Below are positions 1 to 4,317 of a DNA stretch of 5,067 nt, piece by piece (position 1 is the first letter of the stretch; every line of letters starts with the position of its first letter). The stretch is from Negativicutes bacterium (GTDB taxonomy: Bacteria; Bacillota_C; Negativicutes; Acidaminococcales; Acidaminococcaceae), in assembly GCA_009930275.1 (NCBI GenBank), contig RZYP01000139.1, forward strand, positions 1 through 5,067, in the 5' to 3' direction. A program made the translations under genes and the position numbers. A model generated the notes under the pieces. That model was not told where the DNA came from. It saw nothing but the letters and a program-made list of their open reading frames with translations, and did no database searches.

Positions 1-84
1 CATTTCAGATATGGATTAAGCTCGTGGGAATTTTTAGATTGCTATACAGAACTAAGGGAGGCGGTAAACAAATATGTTGATTGA
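1..84 (+). CDS. C-terminal end of an unidentified upstream gene (partial)
   Basis: Frame 1 is open from the window edge to a TGA at 82-84 and encodes 27 residues ending in ELREAVNKYVD, which reads like an amphipathic C-terminal helix. It would overlap the next gene by 11 bases, matching the overlapped style of the other junctions here. Frame 3 is also open over nearly the same stretch (to 80), so the frame choice rests on protein-like composition only. I do not recognise the family. In related phage modules this position can hold a small terminase subunit, an HNH protein or another accessory protein, but nothing visible decides between them. Confidence 0.5.
   Translation, partial: HFRYGLSSWEFLDCYTELREAVNKYVD
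54..61 (+). promoter_or_regulatory. Ribosome binding site for the ParB-methyltransferase gene
   Basis: AAGGGAGG lies 12 bases before the ATG at 74, a rather long spacing. The in-frame codons upstream of this ATG include a TAA at 65-67, so no earlier start is possible; a TTG at 77 would be farther still. The site lies inside the end of the upstream reading frame, suggesting coupled translation. Confidence 0.65.
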
Positions 85-1309
85 AAAGAAGAACACAAAA
101 GACCTCATCCCTGCAACATACAATCCTCGTAAAGATTTGAAACCAGGAGATGCAGAATACGATAAATTAAAACGCTCCATTGAACAATTTGGCTATGTAG
201 AGCCGGTTATCTGGAATAAGGTGACCGGCCATGTTGTTGGTGGGCATCAAAGACTGAAAGTTCTCATCGATATGGGCATCACAGAAGTTGAGTGTGTCAT
301 CATTGAAATGGACGAGGAGAAAGAGAAAGCACTCAACATCGCACTCAATAAAATCAGCGGTGATTGGGACAAGGATAAATTGGCTCTTTTGATTGCAGAT
401 TTACAAGGTGTAGATTTTGATGTTTCCTTAACTGGATTTGACCCTAAAGAACTGGATGACTTATTTAAAGACACGCTGAAAGAGGGGATCCACGATGATG
501 ATTTTGATGTGGAGACAGAACTAAAAAAGCCTGCCATCAGCAAGCTTGGTGACATATGGACGCTTGGTAGACACAGGCTTATCTGTGGTGATTCCACCAA
601 GGAAGAAACCTATGATGTGCTGATGAATAAAAAGAAGGCAAACTTGTGTGTAACAGATCCTCCCTACAATGTGAATTATGAAGGCACTGCAGGAAAGATT
701 AAAAATGACCATATGGGAAATGATGCCTTTTATCAATTCCTTTTAGACGCCTTTATCAATATCGAAGAAGTGCTGGCAGACGATGCCTCCATCTATGTAT
801 TTCATGCCGACACCGAAGGGTTTAATTTTAGAAAAGCTTTCTCGGATGCCGGTTTTTATTTGTCTGGCTGTTGTATCTGGAAAAAGGACTCCCTTGTACT
901 GGGGCGTTCTCCTTATCAATGGCAGCACGAACCTGTGCTGTTTGGCTGGAAAAAGAAAGGCAAGCATCAGTGGTATACGGGCAGGAAAGAAACCACCATC
1001 TGGGAATTTGATAAGCCGAAGAGAAATGGAGACCATCCTACGATGAAACCTATCCCTCTGCTCGCCTATCCGATTTTGAACTCCTCGATGACTAACACCA
1101 TTGTGCTAGATCCTTTTGGTGGCAGTGGTAGTACCTTAATTGCTTGTGAACAATCAGAGCGCATTTGCTACACGGCAGAATTAGATGAGAAGTTTTGCGA
1201 TGTCATTATCAAACGCTACATTGAACAGGTCGGAACTTCTACCGATGTCAGCGTCCAAAGGGATGGGCTGAGCTACAACTATGATGAACTGGAGGTTGCT
1301 GATGGTTAA
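74..1309 (+). CDS. ParB-like domain / beta-class DNA methyltransferase fusion (N6-adenine or N4-cytosine)
   Basis: 411 residues. It likely transfers a methyl group from S-adenosylmethionine to the exocyclic amine of adenine (or cytosine) in DNA. The first ~110 residues form a ParB/Srx-like domain: NPRKDL near 17-22 and the GGHQRL signature at 56-61. The methyltransferase follows: catalytic motif IV DPPY at 195-198, HPTMKP at 321-326, and the SAM-binding motif DPFGGSGST at 346-354. The order IV, then recognition region, then motif I is that of the beta class (N6_N4_Mtase family). DPPY favours adenine, but N4-cytosine is not excluded. Length is normal for ParB-methyltransferase fusions of phages and mobile elements, and all motifs are intact. 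The end overlaps the cytosine methyltransferase start by 8 bases. No restriction enzyme is adjacent, so it probably acts alone in self-protection or regulation. The target site cannot be read from sequence. Confidence 0.95.
   Translation: MLIEKKNTKDLIPATYNPRKDLKPGDAEYDKLKRSIEQFGYVEPVIWNKVTGHVVGGHQRLKVLIDMGITEVECVIIEMDEEKEKALNIALNKISGDWDKDKLALLIADLQGVDFDVSLTGFDPKELDDLFKDTLKEGIHDDDFDVETELKKPAISKLGDIWTLGRHRLICGDSTKEETYDVLMNKKKANLCVTDPPYNVNYEGTAGKIKNDHMGNDAFYQFLLDAFINIEEVLADDASIYVFHADTEGFNFRKAFSDAGFYLSGCCIWKKDSLVLGRSPYQWQHEPVLFGWKKKGKHQWYTGRKETTIWEFDKPKRNGDHPTMKPIPLLAYPILNSSMTNTIVLDPFGGSGSTLIACEQSERICYTAELDEKFCDVIIKRYIEQVGTSTDVSVQRDGLSYNYDELEVADG
1291..1296 (+). promoter_or_regulatory. Ribosome binding site that fixes the C5-methyltransferase start
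   Basis: GGAGGT lies 5 bases before the ATG at 1302. The reading frame is open further upstream, with ATGs at 1281 and 1284, but those precede this site and have no comparable one. Starting at 1302 gives MVNLTLGSLFDGSGG, which places the SAM-binding motif I at the very N-terminus, as is usual for the family. Confidence 0.8.
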
Positions 1310-3038
1310 TCTAACCCTTGGCAGTCTTTTTGATGGTTCAGGTGGTTTTCCTTTAGGCGGTTTAATTTCTGGTATTACCCCAGTATGGGCATCGGAGATT
1401 GAACCGTTTCCTATTAGGGTCACAACGAAAAGGCTGCCTTTTATAAAACATTACGGCGATATCTCAACCATGGATGGCAGTAAGATAGAACCGGTAGATA
1501 TTATTACTTTTGGCTCACCTTGTCAGGATTTATCCATAGCAGGTAAGCGTGATGGCTTGGATGGTAAACGTTCAAGTCTTTTTTATGAGGCTATCCGAAT
1601 TGTAAAAGAAATGAGGTGTGCTACAGATGGCAAAAAACCAAGATATATTGTCTGGGAAAACGTCCCTGGAGCCTTCTCATCAAACAAAGGAGAAGATTTC
1701 AGATGTGTCCTTGAAGGCATCTGCCACATCAAGGATGAAACCTTATCAGTTCCTAAGATTGATAAGTGGAAACAAGCTGGAACTATTGTGGGAGACCATT
1801 TCTCCCTTGCCTGGCGAGTGCTTGACGCTCAATACTGGGGAGTTCCCCAACGAAGAAAACGCATCTTCCTTGTCGCAGATTTTGCAGGTGGGGGTGCCGG
1901 AGAAATACTATTTAAGTCAGAAGGCTTGTCTGGGTATTCTAAAAAGAGCATCCGCTCGTGGCAAGGAACTGCCAGCAACTTTGCAGACAGCACTGGAGAG
2001 GCAGGCACAATCTGCTTAAATGACCAGGGCGGTAATCGTATGGATGTGACAAAGGATATCACTTGTACCCTACGTGCTAAGTCAAATCATCCACCTTGTG
2101 TTATGGACTCGGCTGTTTTTGATAATCACGGAAAGGATACACGTTTTACTGGACCGATAGATGTTGCTCCTACGATTTCAGCGACCTATGGAACAGGAGG
2201 CAACAACCAACCATTTGTTGTGGAGAATTCTAAGACTTATGATGTGCGATTTACCTCGGAAGGAACTGTAAATGCTCGTTCCAATGTATACGAGAGTGAT
2301 ACGGCAAGAACGATTGATACGTCGGGTAATGCACCGGACAGCAATCAAGGTGGTATTGCAGTGGTGGAATCTTATGGCTTACAAGGTTCTATGATAGGAC
2401 GGACAGATAAGAATGGACCTCAAGGTGATGGTGTGAATGAAGAGCTTAGCTTTACTCTCAATACTGTAGATAAACACGCTGTGGTCTATGCCATTGATAG
2501 GGAATCATTTAACTGCGGTCAAAACTATGCTAGAAACCTAGGAATCACTGAAGACGGAATTAATTCCACACTGAAGGCACAAGGCCCAAGTGCTGTTGCA
2601 ACACCCACCTATTCATCCAGTAAGGCATCGTTTTTTACAGATGCTAAAGAGGAACTGGCCAATACACTGGTTGCTACCGACTACAAGGATCCGCCACTTA
2701 TCAATGATAATGACGAGATAGACTACACGGTGAGAAGATTAACGCCAACAGAGTGTGCAAGACTGCAAGGTTTTCCAGATTGGTGGTGCAGTGATTTAGG
2801 CATAGAGACCCCAACGATGGATGACCTTCGGATTTGGTATGACATCTTTGAAACATTTCGTAAAGCGACGGGCAGATATTCAAAACCTAAGACACTAAAG
2901 CAAATCACGAAGTGGCTTAAAAAGCCTCATTCAGATTCTGCAGAATATAAGATGTGGGGTAATGGAGTAGCCCTGCCCAATGTATGTTTTGTGCTATCGG
3001 GCATTGTTTGGTTTACACAATTAGAGGTGAAATCTTAA
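1302..3038 (+). CDS. DNA (cytosine-5) methyltransferase with a long, repeated target-recognition region
   Basis: 578 residues. It methylates carbon 5 of cytosine in duplex DNA. Conserved motifs occur in the standard order: motif I FDGSGG at 10-15, motif IV PCQ with catalytic Cys74, motif VI ENV at 119-121, motif VIII QRRKR at 183-187, motif IX RRLTPTECARLQGFPD at 478-493, and motif X GNGVALP at 553-559. The stretch between VIII and IX, where target-recognition domains sit, is about 290 residues, far longer than in typical single-specificity enzymes. It contains degenerate units centred on T-I or T-L (T236, T256, T291, T337, T385, T423, T455), several ending in a P-x-V-V-like strand. Known multispecific phage enzymes carry several recognition domains at this place. 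It overlaps the preceding methyltransferase by 8 bases, so the two are probably co-translated. A second reading frame at 1627-2019 lies inside its catalytic half. No partner endonuclease is visible. Family assignment is secure; specificity is unknown. Confidence 0.95.
   Translation: MVNLTLGSLFDGSGGFPLGGLISGITPVWASEIEPFPIRVTTKRLPFIKHYGDISTMDGSKIEPVDIITFGSPCQDLSIAGKRDGLDGKRSSLFYEAIRIVKEMRCATDGKKPRYIVWENVPGAFSSNKGEDFRCVLEGICHIKDETLSVPKIDKWKQAGTIVGDHFSLAWRVLDAQYWGVPQRRKRIFLVADFAGGGAGEILFKSEGLSGYSKKSIRSWQGTASNFADSTGEAGTICLNDQGGNRMDVTKDITCTLRAKSNHPPCVMDSAVFDNHGKDTRFTGPIDVAPTISATYGTGGNNQPFVVENSKTYDVRFTSEGTVNARSNVYESDTARTIDTSGNAPDSNQGGIAVVESYGLQGSMIGRTDKNGPQGDGVNEELSFTLNTVDKHAVVYAIDRESFNCGQNYARNLGITEDGINSTLKAQGPSAVATPTYSSSKASFFTDAKEELANTLVATDYKDPPLINDNDEIDYTVRRLTPTECARLQGFPDWWCSDLGIETPTMDDLRIWYDIFETFRKATGRYSKPKTLKQITKWLKKPHSDSAEYKMWGNGVALPNVCFVLSGIVWFTQLEVKS
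1613..1618 (+). promoter_or_regulatory. Possible internal ribosome binding site for the overlapping frame
   Basis: GAGGTG lies 8 bases before an ATG at 1627 that opens a 130-codon frame, shifted +1 relative to the C5-methyltransferase. The match to the 16S rRNA tail is good and the spacing ideal, but such hexamers also occur by chance in purine-rich coding sequence. Confidence 0.4.
1627..2019 (+). CDS. Candidate overlapping gene within the C5-methyltransferase (130 aa, function unknown)
   Basis: An ATG-started frame of 130 codons lies in the +1 frame under methyltransferase residues ~109-239, covering motifs VI and VIII. The start has a GAGGTG site 8 bases upstream; a GTG at 1618 would be an alternative without such a site. 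The product looks protein-like rather than random, above all its second half: GECLTLNTGEFPNE at 63-76, LSQIL at 82-86, KYYLSQKACLGILKRA at 93-108 and RGKELPATLQTALERQ at 111-126, two likely helices rich in Lys/Arg. From memory, separate hypothetical proteins of Gram-positive phages share this pattern (tyrosine-rich YxLS, KAC-GIL-RA, RGK-LP). That is a recollection, not a search result. No enzyme motif, signal peptide or membrane segment is seen; a small DNA-binding or partner protein is only a guess. The alternative is a shadow frame preserved by constraint on the methyltransferase. Confidence 0.45.
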   Translation: MAKNQDILSGKTSLEPSHQTKEKISDVSLKASATSRMKPYQFLRLISGNKLELLWETISPLPGECLTLNTGEFPNEENASSLSQILQVGVPEKYYLSQKACLGILKRASARGKELPATLQTALERQAQSA

Positions 3039-3100
3039 GTCTCATTTCTACACCTAAAAAGCGAGAAATAGCTTGCTATCGTAGCGTTTTAGAGTGATAT

Positions 3101-3134
3101 ATGTACATACCAAAACAAAGGAGGTTTTGTACAT
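3101..3134 (+). promoter_or_regulatory. Hairpin presenting the ribosome site of the virulence-related gene
   Basis: AAAAC (3112-3116) can pair with GTTTT (3124-3128), and ATGTAC (3101-3106) with GTACAT (3129-3134), leaving a 5-base bulge at 3107-3111. The loop, AAAGGAG (3117-3123), is the Shine-Dalgarno core, and the far arm runs into the ATG at 3133. TGTACAT occurs at 3102-3108 and again at 3129-3135. If it forms in the mRNA, it would expose the ribosome site while hiding the start codon. Eleven mostly A-U pairs make it of modest stability, so a regulatory role is inferred only. Confidence 0.4.
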
Positions 3135-3825
3135 GGTCATTAAATATAACGTAACAGGAGCAGACCGAAAAAGGCTGGTCACAGCACTGAGCAAGATTAC
3201 AGGAGTGAAAGTAAAGTATCTAGGAATGCCTAGCATGGCTTATGAAGTGGGGGATTTTATCATCGACAAGAATGGAACACTTGAAATGACTGGCAAGGCA
3301 GAAGGCGAAGAAATCGAAAGTGTGGGCGAGCGTTTAGCAAGCGAGGGCTTTACCCAAGAGGAAGAAACTAAGGGCACAGAGGCCGCAAAAACGACGGACA
3401 GTGGAACATTTGGTCTTTGTATCTCCATTCCAAGAAATAGTTTTACTGATACAGCATTAGAAAACGTAAAGGCAATCATTCAAGCTAAAGGCGAACTGAT
3501 TCGTCACGCTTTGCGGCTAGAGGATTTACCGATTGAGATTACAGAAGACGAAGTCTCATTTCCTTGGTTTGATGAAATGCCTTCACCAGAAGAGGTACAA
3601 GCGTATACCCACTTTATTTCAGCACTTTGTGAGATGGCAAGGAATCAAAAACGCATCATGGCAAAAGAAAAGGAAACTCCGAATGAGAAATATACATTCC
3701 GATGCTTTTTACTGCGCCTTGGCTTTATCGGAAAAGAATATAAGGAAGAACGGAAAATACTGCTTAGAAACCTAACAGGTTCATCGGCATTTAAAGGAGG
3801 AGCTAAAAATGAGGATAATCAGTAA
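3133..3825 (+). CDS. Phage 'virulence-related' family protein, function unknown
   Basis: 230 residues. The ATG at 3133 is chosen because AAAGGAGG at 3117-3124 lies 8 bases upstream; a GTG at 3094 in the same frame has no such site. The N-terminal domain (1-50) has KYNVTGADRK and YLGMPSMAYEVG, followed by DKNGTL. A charged, Glu-rich linker spans roughly 52-90. The C-terminal domain (about 91-221) holds the strand GLCISIP, the segment FPWFDEMPSPEEVQAYTHFI (143-162), and NEKYTFRCFLLRLGFIGKEY (184-203). I recognise this arrangement from Bacillota phages and integrative elements, where it is labelled 'virulence-related protein' or sometimes 'putative amidoligase'. Nothing here shows a toxin, secretion signal or membrane segment, and no ATP-grasp-like active site is evident, so the label should not be read as a function. 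It overlaps the DUF4314 gene by 17 bases, suggesting coupled expression. Confidence 0.85.
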   Translation: MVIKYNVTGADRKRLVTALSKITGVKVKYLGMPSMAYEVGDFIIDKNGTLEMTGKAEGEEIESVGERLASEGFTQEEETKGTEAAKTTDSGTFGLCISIPRNSFTDTALENVKAIIQAKGELIRHALRLEDLPIEITEDEVSFPWFDEMPSPEEVQAYTHFISALCEMARNQKRIMAKEKETPNEKYTFRCFLLRLGFIGKEYKEERKILLRNLTGSSAFKGGAKNEDNQ

Positions 3826-4039
3826 GGAAAGACTACATCATATTCGTGAAAAGTATCCTGTTGGATGCCGTGTAGAACTTTTAAGGATGGATGACATTCA
3901 AGCACCAGTTATTGGAACAAAAGGAACAGTAATAGGCGTAGATGATATCGGTTCAATCATGGTGTCTTGGGACACCGGGTCTAGTTTATTCGTCGTTTTT
4001 GGAGAAGACCTTTGCAGGAGGATTGACGATGACAGATAA
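3809..4039 (+). CDS. DUF4314 family small protein
   Basis: 76 residues, start set by AAAGGAGG at 3793-3800, 8 bases before the ATG. After a short basic helix (ISKERLHHIREKYP), the sequence PVGCRVELLRMDD, PVIGTKGTVIGVDDIGSIMV and SWDTGSSLFVV shows short strands separated by Gly and Asp-Gly turns. This is the pattern of DUF4314 and looks like a small SH3-like beta-barrel, which is my inference from the strand spacing. No catalytic residues, signal or membrane segment are visible. It overlaps the upstream gene by 17 bases and the downstream DUF5049 gene by 11, so the three are probably translated together. The family is common just ahead of large terminase genes in Bacillota phages. Function is unknown; binding nucleic acid or a phage partner protein is plausible. 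Confidence 0.88.
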   Translation: MRIISKERLHHIREKYPVGCRVELLRMDDIQAPVIGTKGTVIGVDDIGSIMVSWDTGSSLFVVFGEDLCRRIDDDR

Positions 4040-4208
4040 GATAAAAGAGCAGATTCTTGCCATTCGAGATACAGGCCTTACCAATATGTTTGATGTGAAC
4101 GCAGTCCAAAGAATCGCAGATGAGATGGAATTTTATGAGCTGGTCATTTTTTTGGAAGAAGAAAAAGCCAAGTATGTGAAGTTCATTTTAAACGGTGATG
4201 AAGATTAA
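4029..4208 (+). CDS. DUF5049 family small protein
   Basis: 59 residues, beginning MTDKIKEQILAIRDTG. The ATG at 4029 is chosen because AGGAGG at 4016-4021 lies 7 bases upstream, while the frame's earlier ATG at 3942 would add 29 residues read out of frame through the DUF4314 gene. The conserved look comes from RDTGLTNMFDVNAVQRIA (13-30) followed by EFYELVIFLEE (34-44) and KYVKFIL, which I recognise as DUF5049. It is predicted to be almost all helical, acidic and soluble. It overlaps the DUF4314 stop by 11 bases. Function is unknown; the constant pairing of DUF4314 and DUF5049 in such modules suggests that they may act together. Confidence 0.88.
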   Translation: MTDKIKEQILAIRDTGLTNMFDVNAVQRIADEMEFYELVIFLEEEKAKYVKFILNGDED

Positions 4209-4238
4209 ATCATAAATAATTCAATAGTATAGGGATTT

Positions 4239-4254
4239 GAGCGTGCAGACGCTC
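4239..4254 (+). other. Perfect 6-bp hairpin between DUF5049 and terminase genes
   Basis: GAGCGT (4239-4244) and ACGCTC (4249-4254) are exact inverted repeats around the loop GCAG. It is followed by TTTCTCTC, an interrupted pyrimidine tract, so on its own it is a weak terminator. It lies 12 bases ahead of a second hairpin. It could be a transcription pause or terminator, an RNA processing site, or part of a DNA site recognised by the packaging machinery; the sequence does not decide. Confidence 0.45.
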
Positions 4255-4265
4255 TTTCTCTCGTC

Positions 4266-4289
4266 ATACAGCTTAAGGCTGTATTTTTT
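4266..4289 (+). terminator. Intrinsic terminator-like hairpin before the terminase gene
   Basis: ATACAGC (4266-4272) and GCTGTAT (4278-4284) form a perfect 7-bp stem around TTAAG, followed directly by TTTTT (six T counting the stem's last base). This is the layout of a rho-independent terminator for the methyltransferase/DUF group. The stem is only 3 G-C pairs strong, so read-through is likely. No convincing promoter is seen between it and the terminase, so the terminase may depend on read-through or antitermination. Confidence 0.6.
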
Positions 4290-4304
4290 ATGCTCATTTT
4301 GAAG

Positions 4305-4312
4305 GGAGGTGA
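4305..4312 (+). promoter_or_regulatory. Extended Shine-Dalgarno site for the terminase
   Basis: GGAGGTGA matches eight bases of the 16S rRNA 3' tail complement. Its end is 5 bases from the ATT at 4318, which is ideal spacing. The in-frame GTG at 4309 lies inside this site, so it is poorly placed to be the start codon, and the first ATG (4354) is over 40 bases away. Confidence 0.75.
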
Positions 4313-4317
4313 CCGCA

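Noticed and set aside
247..600. Minus-strand open frame of 117 codons under the ParB-methyltransferase
   Set aside because: Serine-rich low-complexity product, no plausible ribosome site, and it mirrors an intact coding gene; typical antisense shadow.
743..1036. Opposed open frames on both strands within the ParB-methyltransferase
   Set aside because: Neither has a recognisable motif or ribosome site, and the methyltransferase frame explains the sequence fully, including HPTMKP.
3074..3103. Possible promoter (TTGCTA ... TATATG) before the virulence-related gene
   Set aside because: The -10 match is only four of six and lacks the final conserved T; the -35 match is poor.
3533..3775. An 80-codon plus-strand frame inside the virulence-related gene
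   Set aside because: Lys/Arg/His-rich product without ordered motifs and no ribosome site; unlike 1627-2019 it does not resemble any protein I know.
4209..4317. Possible small gene or promoter in the gap before the terminase
   Set aside because: No frame of useful length with a ribosome site, and no convincing -35/-10 pair; only the hairpins and the terminase ribosome site are supported.
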